From: Reyranella aquatilis
GTDB lineage: Bacteria > Pseudomonadota > Alphaproteobacteria > Reyranellales > Reyranellaceae
Length of the DNA stretch: 64,000 bases
Reading direction: 5' to 3'
Assembly: GCF_020880995.1 (NCBI RefSeq)
Contig: NZ_JAJISD010000001.1
Span: forward strand, 62,001 to 126,000
Shown here: piece by piece, positions 1 through 8,202 of the stretch
Position numbering within the stretch: the first letter of the stretch is position 1
Layout: each line of letters begins with the position of its first letter
The notes under the pieces: generated by a model
What the model was told of the DNA's origin: nothing
What the model saw: the letters and a program-made list of their open reading frames with translations, nothing else
The model's database searches: none
Position numbers and translations under genes: made by a program

Positions 1-27
1 TCCCTTCATTGTCGTCCGGCCGGCGAT

Positions 28-57
28 TTGACACCGCCGGCATCCGGGCATTATAGA
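28..57 (+). promoter_or_regulatory. Candidate sigma-70 promoter
   Basis: A TTGACA hexamer at 28-33 is followed, after an 18-base spacer, by TATAGA at 52-57. The predicted transcription start, about 64, falls on the ATG of a 16-codon open frame, so that frame could be translated from a leaderless message. Seen by eye only; not tested against a promoter model. Confidence 0.45.
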
Positions 58-63
58 GTGATC

Positions 64-114
64 ATGGTCACGACCCGCACCTACAACGCTTGGTATTTTA
101 CGCCCCTGACATAG
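64..114 (+). CDS. Candidate leader peptide, 16 aa, aromatic-rich
   Basis: The frame encodes MVTTRTYNAWYFTPLT and then TAG. Four of its residues are aromatic (Tyr7, Trp10, Tyr11, Phe12), three of them consecutive, as in ribosome-stalling leader peptides of amino-acid attenuators. Its stop codon overlaps GGCGGC (114-119), which can pair with GCCGCC (143-148) inside the terminator stem that follows. The frame has no clear Shine-Dalgarno sequence and sits at the predicted transcript start. It may also be chance; the support is the combination of promoter, frame, alternative pairing and hairpin. Confidence 0.35.
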   Translation: MVTTRTYNAWYFTPLT

Positions 115-140
115 GCGGCGCGAAGGGTCATGACTCAACG

Positions 141-170
141 AAGCCGCCGCATCCCGGCGGCTTTCGTGTT
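141..170 (+). terminator. Hairpin with short T-rich tail, possible attenuator
   Basis: A 9-bp stem, AAGCCGCCG (141-149) with CGGCGGCTT (155-163), has a 5-base loop and is followed by TCGTGTT. The 5' arm can pair instead with GGCGGC at 114-119, giving an antiterminator alternative. It lies 50 bases before the acetyltransferase start. It could be a simple terminator for an upstream gene, but the promoter at 28-57 places it inside a leader. Confidence 0.5.
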
Positions 171-219
171 CTAGGACTGGCCTCCGGGCCGCGGCGGAAC
201 CCGCAAACCGGAGGACGAC

Positions 220-675
220 ATGTCGATCATCGAAGCAGAACTTGAACCGCAACACCTGCCCCTCGCCATCCGTGTGAGGCTGGCGGGGCCACGCGACATC
301 GACGATCTCGCCGATCTACTGGACGGCGGCGAGAACGCGCGCGAGCAGGTGCTGACATGGCTCGAAACGCCGGGCACGACGCTGCTGGTGGCGCAGAGCG
401 AGATGGGCGTGCTGGCGGTTGCAGTCCTCGTGACGCGGCTGGTCCCGCTCGAAGGCGTGGGCGTCCACAAGATCATCGAGGTCGACAATCTCGTCGTGCG
501 CGCCGACCAGCGCGGCCGCCGCATTGGCCGGCGCCTGCTGGCCGCCGCCGTGGAATGGTCGCGCCAGCGCCGCGCTGTGCAGGTCGAAGCCGTGGTGGGC
601 GAGGGCGCTGCCAAGCGCTTCTACGAGAATTTCGGCTTCGCGGTCGCCAACGACCGGCTGGTGCTGGCGGCGTGA
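220..675 (+). CDS. GNAT family N-acetyltransferase
   Basis: A 151-aa protein with the GNAT fold signature: a central strand DNLVVRADQRGRRIGRRLL (about residues 88-106) carrying the Q/R-x-x-G-x-G/A acetyl-CoA pyrophosphate loop, and a C-terminal motif around AAKRFYENFGF typical of acyltransferases. It would transfer an acetyl group from acetyl-CoA to an amine; the substrate cannot be read. The ATG follows GGAGGACGAC, a strong ribosome-binding site. The gene lies downstream of a candidate leader-peptide attenuator, so expression may respond to charged tRNA for an aromatic amino acid. No operon partner is evident. Confidence 0.85.
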   Translation: MSIIEAELEPQHLPLAIRVRLAGPRDIDDLADLLDGGENAREQVLTWLETPGTTLLVAQSEMGVLAVAVLVTRLVPLEGVGVHKIIEVDNLVVRADQRGRRIGRRLLAAAVEWSRQRRAVQVEAVVGEGAAKRFYENFGFAVANDRLVLAA

Positions 676-786
676 CGGCCCGGAGGGCAGCTTTCGCCTC
701 GTGAACTATCCGGTTGCAGGTCGAACAATGTGCTATGGTGATTTCTCTTGCACACAAAGTGCCGGACAATTGTGCAGGAGTAGCCC

Positions 787-1305
787 GTGGCCAAGAATTC
801 ATCGAAGCGCGGTCGCGCGCCCGCCGAGAAGGCGCCTCCCGTCATCAAGCAGACGATGGCGAAGCCGATCTCGACCTATACCGATCAGGGCCAGTTGCGC
901 ACGCTGATGGAGAACGCCAAGCGCATGGGGCGTGAGGATGTCTGGCGCCAGGCGTTCGACCAGCTCTGTGCGCTGGAAGGCGCGGACCAGACCGATCCGC
1001 TGGACCGGGCCTTCTACCGGACGCTGGCGGCCTACGAGCAGTTGCTGACCCAGAAGAACCGGCGGGCGACCCGCGCTAGCCGCACGCGGCTCAAGCTCAA
1101 GAGCAAGGGCGTCGTCGCCTGTCTCGAGGATTGGGCCCGCAGCAAGGAAGCGCCGGAATCGTTCGACCTCCTGGTCGCCCACGGCATGGTCGAGATGTCG
1201 GGCGAGCAGCTCGTGCTGACCTATCCCGACCGGTTCACCGCCGAAGCGATCGCGGGTGCCACGGCGCGCCTGGCGACGCTGACCGGGGCAGCGCCCTTGA
1301 ATTGA
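787..1305 (+). CDS. Conserved-looking hypothetical protein, 172 aa
   Basis: I do not recognise a family. The N-terminal 30 residues are rich in Lys, Arg, Ala and Pro and probably disordered. The rest (about residues 30-165) is mostly helical by composition, with many charged residues. There is no signal peptide or membrane segment. The GTG start follows GCAGGAG at 773-779 with good spacing; a downstream ATG at codon 24 is possible. It stands alone between the GNAT gene and the convergent glutathione transferase gene, whose stop lies only 7 bases away. Codon use resembles its neighbours, so it is probably real. Confidence 0.65.
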   Translation: MAKNSSKRGRAPAEKAPPVIKQTMAKPISTYTDQGQLRTLMENAKRMGREDVWRQAFDQLCALEGADQTDPLDRAFYRTLAAYEQLLTQKNRRATRASRTRLKLKSKGVVACLEDWARSKEAPESFDLLVAHGMVEMSGEQLVLTYPDRFTAEAIAGATARLATLTGAAPLN

Positions 1306-1312
1306 GCCTCGC

Positions 1313-1957
1313 CTACGCGGGCTCGGCGTCGCGAGCGGCCCACATCTTCTTGAAGCCCGGGCGCGCCTGACAGGCGGCGAGCCAGGTCTTCACGCGCGGC
1401 GACGTCTCGAACAGTTCGGGGGCGGCCTGCGCGTAGCGCACGATCTCGGCGACGTTCAGGTCGGCCACCGTGAAGCGGCCGCCGACCAGCCAGCCGCTCT
1501 TCACAAGAGCCTGCTCGAGCACGGCAAACGGACGACGCAGGGCCTCGACGGCGGCATCGGCGACCTTCGGGTCCTTCTCGCCCGTCGGATTGCCGAGGCG
1601 GTGGTAGAGGACATTGATGGCGTGCGGCTCGACACCCGTGGCAGCCCACAGCGACCACATCGCGATCTCGCCTTCCTCGGCCACGTTTGCCGCAGCGAGC
1701 GGACCGCCATGCTTGCGCGCGAGGTACAGATTGATCGCCAGCGATTCGTGCAGCACCAGCCCGTCGTCGTCGATCGAGGGGATGAGGCCGTTCGGATTGA
1801 CCTTCAGGAATTCGGGGGATTGCGTGTGCAGCATGCCGGCCGGCACGGTGCGATAGTGCTGGATCACCGGCACCTGCTTGAACGGGATGCCCAGCTCCTC
1901 GGCCAGCCAGATGTTGCGGGACGCGCGCGAGCGATAGACGCCGTAAATCGTGAGCAT
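1313..1957 (-). CDS. Glutathione S-transferase family protein
   Basis: A 214-aa cytosolic GST-like protein. The N-terminal thioredoxin-fold domain (1-80) starts MLTIYGVYRSRASRNIWLAE and contains the cis-Pro region NPNGLIPSIDDDG and the ES pair of HESLAINLYLA that binds the glutathione gamma-glutamyl group. The helical C-terminal domain (about 90-205) has the family's FTVADLNV motif. The role is detoxification or isomerisation by glutathione conjugation; the substrate is unknown. It is convergent with the hypothetical gene at 787-1305 and is followed upstream by about 115 bases without a gene. Confidence 0.88.
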   Translation of the reverse strand: MLTIYGVYRSRASRNIWLAEELGIPFKQVPVIQHYRTVPAGMLHTQSPEFLKVNPNGLIPSIDDDGLVLHESLAINLYLARKHGGPLAAANVAEEGEIAMWSLWAATGVEPHAINVLYHRLGNPTGEKDPKVADAAVEALRRPFAVLEQALVKSGWLVGGRFTVADLNVAEIVRYAQAAPELFETSPRVKTWLAACQARPGFKKMWAARDAEPA

Positions 1958-2073
1958 TGAACTTCCTGTTCTGGCCGACGGGACACGTATCGACGTTTCT
2001 TAGGGCCTGCCGACTTCGCGGCACAGTGAAAATCCGGCACCTGGAAGTACGATTACTTGTCGCTGGCCCGAGA

Positions 2074-3606
2074 CTAGCTAATCGCCGGGGCGCCCTGTCC
2101 CACATACTGCATCCGCAGCTCCCGCTTCAGGACCTTGCCCGTTGCATTGCGGGGCAGGACATCGACGAAGGTCACGGATTGCGGAACCTTGAACTTCGCG
2201 AGACGGCCGAGGCAATGCTGGATCACGTCGCTTTCGGCCAGCGCCTGGTCGGGCTTGCGCACGATGACGGCCATCCCGACCTCGCCCCACCGTTCGCTGG
2301 GTACGCCGATGATGGCAGCGTCGGCGACGGCCGGGATCTGGAACAGCACGTTCTCGACCTCGGCGGGATACACGTTCTCGCCGCCCGAGATGTACATGTC
2401 CTTCCAGCGGTCGACGATGTAGACGAAGCCCTCCTCGTCGAGCCGTGCGGCATCGCCGGTGTGGAGCCATCCGTCGGTGAAGCTCTTCTGCGTGGCCGCC
2501 TCGTTGTTCCAGTAGCCGGGCGTGATGTTGGGGCCCTTGATAAGCAGTTCGCCGATGCCGCCTGCGGGCACGTCGTGTCCCTCGTCGTCGACCACGCGGA
2601 TGGCGGTGTGCATCATCGCCTTGCCGGCCGAGCCGACCTTGCGGATCGCGTCCGCGGCATCGAGCATCGTGCCGGCGGGGCTGGTCTCGGTCATGCCCCA
2701 GCCCTGAACCAGCGGCACGCCGCGCGCGATCCAGGTTTCGAGGATGGGCAACGCGCAGGGGGCACCGCCCACGCCGGCGATCCGCAGACGCGACAGGTCG
2801 GCGCCCTGGAATTTCGGGTGCTGCATCATGAACTGGTAGGGCGCCGGCACCGCGAAGAAGTGGGTGATGCCGAGCGCCGGATCGGAGATGGAGTCGAGCG
2901 CCTGGCCGGGATCGAAATTGCGCATCACGACGATCGTGCCGCCGGCATGGAGCACCGGGTTGGCGTAACAGTTGAGGCCGCCGGTGTGGAACAGGGGGAG
3001 CACCACGAGCTGCACGGTCTCGGGCGTGATCAGCGCAGGGATGCCGAGGTTGACGCAGTTCCAGAACACCATCCCGTGGGTGATAATCGCGCCCTTCGGG
3101 TGCCCGGTGGTCCCCGACGTGTACATCACCATGCCGATGTCGTCATGCGTCAGGGAAACGGGCGCAGGCGGAGGGCCGGCCTCGGCGAGCGCGCGCTCGT
3201 AGGCGCTGTCGGGGCGCTCATGGTCGATTTCGAGCAGACTGGCGGAGAGGGCACTCGCCTGAGTGGCGAAGGACCGATCGTGGATCAGCAGCTTGGGGCT
3301 CGAATCGCCCAGGATGTATTCCAGTTCCGGCACCGTGAGCCGCCAGTTGAGCGGCAGCATGATGGCGCCCAGCCGGCCGCAGGCGAATTGCAGCTCGAAG
3401 TATTCGGCGCAGTTCGGCGCGAGCAGGGCGATGCGGTCGCCCCGGGTGATGCCCCGCGCGGCAAGAGCCGCCGTCAAACGGCCGATGCGCGCATCGAGGT
3501 CGGCATAGGTGAGCGTCCGTGCGGTATGCAGATCGTGGATCGCGAGCTGCCGGGGACGCCGTCCGGCGTGGTGGGCGATCCAGTCGTAGTAGGGAATCGT
3601 CGGCAT
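2074..3606 (-). CDS. AMP-forming long/medium-chain acyl-CoA synthetase
   Basis: A 510-aa ANL-superfamily ligase that would activate a carboxylic acid to its acyl-CoA through an acyl-adenylate. Motifs in order: P-loop YTSGTTGHPKGAIITHG, GWGMTETSP, the hinge DRWKDMYISGGENVYPAEVE, and the C-terminal catalytic Lys in PRNATGKVLKREL. The start chosen is MPTIPYYDWIAHH at 3606; the open frame runs further upstream only because it is open through the neighbouring gene. Its ATG overlaps the stop of the upstream, frameshifted paralogue as TGATG, so the two were translationally coupled. The pair is divergent from a P450, which suggests catabolism of a fatty, aromatic or terpenoid acid. Confidence 0.9.
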   Translation of the reverse strand: MPTIPYYDWIAHHAGRRPRQLAIHDLHTARTLTYADLDARIGRLTAALAARGITRGDRIALLAPNCAEYFELQFACGRLGAIMLPLNWRLTVPELEYILGDSSPKLLIHDRSFATQASALSASLLEIDHERPDSAYERALAEAGPPPAPVSLTHDDIGMVMYTSGTTGHPKGAIITHGMVFWNCVNLGIPALITPETVQLVVLPLFHTGGLNCYANPVLHAGGTIVVMRNFDPGQALDSISDPALGITHFFAVPAPYQFMMQHPKFQGADLSRLRIAGVGGAPCALPILETWIARGVPLVQGWGMTETSPAGTMLDAADAIRKVGSAGKAMMHTAIRVVDDEGHDVPAGGIGELLIKGPNITPGYWNNEAATQKSFTDGWLHTGDAARLDEEGFVYIVDRWKDMYISGGENVYPAEVENVLFQIPAVADAAIIGVPSERWGEVGMAVIVRKPDQALAESDVIQHCLGRLAKFKVPQSVTFVDVLPRNATGKVLKRELRMQYVGQGAPAIS

Positions 3607-5164
3607 CAGTTCACGCCCCGGGTAAAGCCCTGCCAGTAGGGTTCGCGTAGCTCGCGCTTCAGGACCTTGCCGGCACCCGAAAGCGGCAGCGGTGTGTCGC
3701 GGATGTCGACACTGCGCGGGCATTTGTAGCCTGCGATCTGGCCGCGGCAATGCTCCATCAGCGCGTCGGCGGTAAGGGCCGAGCCCTGCTTCGGGACGAC
3801 GATGGCATGGACCCGCTCGCCCCAGCGCTCGTCGGGCACGCCGATCACCGCCACCTCGGCCACGCCGGGCATGGTCGAAATCGCATTCTCGACCTCCGCC
3901 GAGTAGACGTTCTCGCCGCCCGAGATGATCATGTCCTTGAGGCGATCGACGACGAAGACGAAGCCTTCCTCGTCCATGTAGGCGCCATCGCCGGAATAGT
4001 ACCAGCCGTCCTCGAGCACGGCCTCGGTCTCCGCCGGCTTGTTCCAGTAGCCCTTCATGACGTTGGCGCCGCGCACCGCCAGCTCGCCGGTCGTGCCGCG
4101 GGGCACCTCCAGCCGGTCGGCATCGACGATCCGGACCTCGCAGGCGAGAACCGCCTGGCCACACGACCTGAGACGGCCGGCGAAGGGACCGTCGAGCACC
4201 GTGTAGCGCGGGTCGAGCAGGGTCACGATGGGCGACGCCTCGGTCATGCCGTAGCCATGCATCAGGCGGACCCGCGGCATCGCCTCGATCGCCTTGCGCA
4301 GTACGCCCTCGGGCATCGGCGAGGCGCCGTAGAGGATGAAGGCGAGTGAGCCGATGTCGAACTCGGCGAAGCGGTCGTGGTTCACCAGCATGTTGATCAT
4401 GGTCGGCACGAACTGCGCGTGCGTCACCTTCTCGGTCTGGATGGTGAGCAGGACCTCCAGCGGCTCGAAGCGCGGCACGAAGGCGTGGCGCCCGCCCGAC
4501 AGGGTGACACCGAAGGTCGAGGCGCCGTCGGCCAGGTGGAACATCGCGCCGGAATGGAGATAGGTGGTGTCGGCATCGAAGCCCATGCCGGCCACGCCGT
4601 TCAGCGCATTAACGACCAGGTTGGTGTGGGTGAGCATTACGCCCTTCGAACGGCCCGTGGTGCCGCCGGTGTAGAACAGGCCGGCCAGCTCGTCGTCGGG
4701 GGCCCGGCATCGTCCAGCGCCTCGTAGCTGGTCAGGTCCTCGTAGCGCAGCAGGCCCTCGGGACCGGCGAGATCGTCGAGCCAGACGACCTCGCGCAGCG
4801 CCGGCGTCCTGCCGTCGAGTACCTTCAGATGGTGCGCCATGCCGGTGTCGACGAACATCGCCACGGCACCCGAGTCGTTAAGGATGTACTCGATTTCGGG
4901 TGTCGCCAGCCGCGTGTTCAGCGGCACCATCACCGCGCCCAGCCAGGGCAGGGCGTACATGAGTTCAAGATAGCGGTCGGAATTCAGCGCCAGGATCGCC
5001 ACGCGGTCGCCGCGACGCACGTCCAGTGCGGAAAGCGCACCGGCGACCCGGCTCACGCGATCCTGCGTCTGCCGCCAGGTCCGCCGACGGCCGGCGAAGG
5101 AGGTCGAAACGCCGTTGGGACGGGTCTGGACGGCGCGGCGAAGTCCCTGGGTCAGTGCAAACAT
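3606..5164 (-). pseudogene. Acyl-CoA synthetase broken by a one-base frameshift
   Basis: Two reading frames together make one complete ANL ligase. The N-terminal part (4705-5164) begins MFALTQGLRRAVQTRPN and runs through YILNDSGAVAMFVDTG to EALDDAG. The C-terminal part carries LAGLFYTGGTTGRSKGVMLTH, HGYGMTEASP, DRLKDMIISGGENVYSAEVE and the catalytic Lys in SGAGKVLKREL. The frames switch at a run of five G on the plus strand (4698-4702); restoring one base there gives AGPPDDELAGLFYTGG and a protein of about 519 aa. This is either a recent inactivating mutation or a homopolymer sequencing error. The rest of both halves is intact and not decayed, favouring error or a very recent event. It is coupled to the downstream ligase. 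Confidence 0.85.
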
Positions 5165-5224
5165 GGGACGATGCTAGGGGCTCGTTCGTTCGCACGGCAA
5201 GGGGCTTCGTGGTAAAGGGAAACG

Positions 5225-6460
5225 ATGGACACCATCGCCCAGCCGACCGCCCCTGCGAAGGACCTCGAGTTCAATCCGCTCGACCCGGCCTTCATCGCCG
5301 ACCCCTATCCGTTTTACCGCCGGCTGCGCGAAGCCGCGCCGGTCATGAAGACGCCGCAGGGCTTCTGGCTGATCACGCGGTACGAGGACGTGGCGCTGTC
5401 GTTGCGCGACCGCCGCTTCGGCAAGGACTTCGAAGGCAACATGCGGCGCCGCTACGGCACCGACCGCATGAACGAGCCCGCCGTGGCAAGCCTCGCGAAG
5501 ACGATGCTGGTGCAGGATCCGCCCGATCATACCCGCCTGCGCGGCCTGGTCACCAAGGCCTTCACGGCACGCCGCGTGGCCGACATGCGACCGCGCATCA
5601 AGGAACTGGTGGACGAGCAGCTCGACCGGGTCGCCGACAAGGGTGAAATGGACGTGATGCGCGACCTCGCCCATCGTCTGCCGGTCATCGTCATCTGCGA
5701 CATGCTGGGCATCCCCGAGGAGCATCGCGCACCCTTCCTGGCGGGCAGCAACGTCAACGGCCGCATCCTCGAACCTGTGCCGATGACGCGTGAGGAGCTC
5801 GACCTGGCCAACCGCAATACCCAGATGGCCGGCGTCTATTTCAACCAGCTCTGCGAGCTGCGGCGGCGCGAGCCGAAGGACGATCTCACGACCGAGCTGG
5901 TGAAGGCGGAGGAGGCGGGCGACAAGCTTACTGCCGAAGAGTTGCAGGCCAATATCGGCCTGCTGTTCGGCGCCGGGCACGAGACGACCACCAACCTGAT
6001 CGGCAACGGCCTGCTCGCCCTGCATCGCAATCCCGATCAGTGGGAGCGCCTCAAGGCCGATCCATCCTTGATCCCCAACGCCGTCGAGGAGTTGCTGCGT
6101 TACGATTCGTCGGTGCAGATCACCGGCCGCGTCACCCATGCCGAAGTCGAGTTGGGCGGCGTCACGATCGACGCGGAGCAGAGCATCGTCGCCCTGCTGG
6201 GCGCGGCCAATCGCGATCCGGCGCAGTATCCCGACCCGGATCGGCTCGATGTCGGCCGCGAGCATATCCGGCCGATGTCGTTCGGCGGCGGCATCCATCA
6301 TTGCCTAGGTGCGCAGCTCGCGCGACTGGAGGCCGAGCTGGTCTTCACGGCGCTGATCGATCGCATGCCGAACCTCACGCTGCCTGAGAAGGACAATCCG
6401 GCGTGGCGCCGCAGCTTCACCCTGCGCGGCCTCAGCAAGCTCCCGGCGGTCTGGCACTAG
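5225..6460 (+). CDS. Cytochrome P450
   Basis: A 411-aa soluble bacterial class I P450. Visible motifs are the I-helix oxygen-activation segment LLFGAGHETTTN (about 243-254), the K-helix E-x-x-R in VEELLRYD, and the heme-binding loop FGGGIHHCLGAQLAR, whose thiolate is Cys360. It would hydroxylate a small lipophilic substrate using electrons from ferredoxin and a ferredoxin reductase, neither of which lies in this window. It is divergent from the two acyl-CoA synthetases with only 60 bases between start codons, so a shared control region is likely. The ATG is preceded by AAAGGGA. Confidence 0.93.
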   Translation: MDTIAQPTAPAKDLEFNPLDPAFIADPYPFYRRLREAAPVMKTPQGFWLITRYEDVALSLRDRRFGKDFEGNMRRRYGTDRMNEPAVASLAKTMLVQDPPDHTRLRGLVTKAFTARRVADMRPRIKELVDEQLDRVADKGEMDVMRDLAHRLPVIVICDMLGIPEEHRAPFLAGSNVNGRILEPVPMTREELDLANRNTQMAGVYFNQLCELRRREPKDDLTTELVKAEEAGDKLTAEELQANIGLLFGAGHETTTNLIGNGLLALHRNPDQWERLKADPSLIPNAVEELLRYDSSVQITGRVTHAEVELGGVTIDAEQSIVALLGAANRDPAQYPDPDRLDVGREHIRPMSFGGGIHHCLGAQLARLEAELVFTALIDRMPNLTLPEKDNPAWRRSFTLRGLSKLPAVWH

Positions 6461-6477
6461 AGGACGTGGCACCCGGC

Positions 6478-7185
6478 ATGGCGACGCGGTGGCGGGGCGA
6501 GGGCGGCCAGCATCAGGGCGCCCGCCCGTATCAGGAGGACAGCTGGCGTCTCGCGACGCTCGGCGACGGATCGCTGCTGGCGGTGGTGGCGGATGGCATG
6601 GGCGGCCATGCCGGCGGTGCCGTGGCGAGCCGGCTTGCTGTCGATGCCTTCGTCCACGCTGTCGAGCAGGGCGGCGGTCTCGGCGACGGTTTGGCCGACG
6701 CCAACGAGGCGGTGGGCAAGGGCGCGGTCGGGAAGCCGGAACTCTCTGGCATGGGCGCGACGCTCGTGGCGGCGCAGCTGCGCGGCGACGAGGTCCGCTG
6801 GATCAGCGTCGGCGATTCCCCATTCTACCTGATCGAGGCCGGGCGGATCGCGCGCCTCAACGCCGATCATTCGATGGCGCCGCAGATCGACGCGCTGGTG
6901 GCGCGCGGCATGCTGACGGCGGACGAGGCCGAGCATCATCCCGGGCGCCACACGCTGCGCGAGGCCGTTATGGGCGAGCCGCTCACCCTGATAGACAAGG
7001 GCACGCGCCGGCTTGGGCCGGATGCGCGGCTGCTGATGTGCAGCGACGGCGTGCAGAGCCTCAAGAACGAGGAGATCCTGGCGCAGGCGGCACTGCCGGT
7101 TGACCGCATCATCGACGCGGTGCTGGCGACGGCCAAGGCGCATCAGGACAACATCACCGTGGTCAAGCTGGAGCGAGTTCGATGA
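6478..7185 (+). CDS. PP2C-family serine/threonine phosphatase
   Basis: A 235-aa PPM-type metal-dependent phosphatase. Motifs: GARPYQEDSW (motif 1 Asp), VADGMGGHAGG (motif 2, metal-binding Asp and Gly), WISVGDSPFYLI, LMCSDGV and the closing DNITVV. It has no membrane segment or sensor domain, so it is a stand-alone cytoplasmic enzyme that dephosphorylates Ser/Thr. The start is ATG 6478; GTG 6466 is in frame but too close to AGAGGA. It begins 17 bases after the P450 stop and its own stop overlaps the asparaginase start as ATGA, so the three genes probably share a transcript. No partner kinase is visible. Confidence 0.88.
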   Translation: MATRWRGEGGQHQGARPYQEDSWRLATLGDGSLLAVVADGMGGHAGGAVASRLAVDAFVHAVEQGGGLGDGLADANEAVGKGAVGKPELSGMGATLVAAQLRGDEVRWISVGDSPFYLIEAGRIARLNADHSMAPQIDALVARGMLTADEAEHHPGRHTLREAVMGEPLTLIDKGTRRLGPDARLLMCSDGVQSLKNEEILAQAALPVDRIIDAVLATAKAHQDNITVVKLERVR

Positions 7186-8183
7186 ATCGTGGTCCCGTGG
7201 TCATCGAGGTCACCCGCGGCCCCGTGGTGGAGAGTCGGCACGAGGGCATCGCCGCCGTCGTGAAGGCCGACGGCACGGTGGTCGAATCCTGGGGCGACAT
7301 CGATGCGGCGATCCTGCCGCGCTCGGCCAACAAGCCGATCCAGGCGATGGCCTTCGTCGAGAGCGGTGCGGTCGAACGCTTCGGGCTGGGCGACGAGCAC
7401 ATCGCCCTGTCCTGCGCCTCGCACAGCGGCGAGACGCGGCATGTCGAGACGGTGCGCGCCTGGCTCGCGAAGGTCGGCCTCAGCGAAGCCGACCTGGAAT
7501 GCGGCACGCACGCGCCGCGCCTGCAGACCAGCATCGAGGCACTGGCGCGCGCCAACACCCTGCCGACGCCGGCGTTCAACAATTGCTCCGGCAAGCATAG
7601 CGGCTTCCTGACGACGGCCGTGCAGTACGGCGAGCCGACCAAGGGCTACATCAAGTACGACCATCCGGTTCAGCGCCGCCTGCGCGAGACGATGAGCGAG
7701 CTGTGCGGCCTCGATGCCAACAGCCTGCCCCACGGCACCGACGGCTGCGGCATCCCCACGCTGGCGACGCCGCTCAGGAGTCTCGCCCATGCGATGGCCT
7801 CGATGGCCGATCCGTCGCGGCTGTCGAGCCGCCGGGCCGATGCCGCGAACCGCATCCGCAAGGCGATGAACGCCGAGCCCTTCATGGTCGCAGGATCTGG
7901 CCGCTTCTGCACGCGCATCAACGAGGCCGCGCCCGGTGTCATCCAGGTGAAGACCGGCGCCGAGGGTGTGTTCTGCGGCATGCTGCCGACCCTGGGCCTC
8001 GGCGTGGCGCTGAAGGTCTGGGACGGCGCGGGGCGGGCGGCGGAAGTCGCGATGGCCGCGCTGCTCGATCATCTCGGTGTGCTGCCCGCGGGGCAGCGTG
8101 ACGAGGTCCTGCATCCGCCGATCAAGAACGTGGTCGGCCTGCTGGTCGGCGAGATGCGGCCGGCGAAGAGCTGGCTGGGTTGA
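7182..8183 (+). CDS. L-asparaginase, Rhizobium etli (ReAV / AnsA) type
   Basis: A 333-aa asparaginase II family protein hydrolysing L-Asn to Asp and ammonia; the family is unrelated to the E. coli enzymes. The residues known for R. etli ReAV appear at the same numbers: the S-x-x-K pair Ser48/Lys51 in PRSANKPIQ, Ser80 in CASHSGE, and the zinc ligands Cys135, Lys138 and Cys189 in NNCSGKHSG and TDGCG. A further active-site Lys is probably Lys257 in VKTG. No signal peptide, so cytoplasmic. It overlaps the PP2C gene by 4 bases and is followed after 19 bases by the RNA methyltransferase gene. Confidence 0.9.
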   Translation: MNRGPVVIEVTRGPVVESRHEGIAAVVKADGTVVESWGDIDAAILPRSANKPIQAMAFVESGAVERFGLGDEHIALSCASHSGETRHVETVRAWLAKVGLSEADLECGTHAPRLQTSIEALARANTLPTPAFNNCSGKHSGFLTTAVQYGEPTKGYIKYDHPVQRRLRETMSELCGLDANSLPHGTDGCGIPTLATPLRSLAHAMASMADPSRLSSRRADAANRIRKAMNAEPFMVAGSGRFCTRINEAAPGVIQVKTGAEGVFCGMLPTLGLGVALKVWDGAGRAAEVAMAALLDHLGVLPAGQRDEVLHPPIKNVVGLLVGEMRPAKSWLG

Positions 8184-8202
8184 CCCCGTCGGAAAACCCA
8201 TC

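Noticed and set aside
1957..3639. A 560-codon plus-strand frame opposite the acyl-CoA synthetase
   Set aside because: Shadow of the minus-strand ligase, which carries all ANL motifs.
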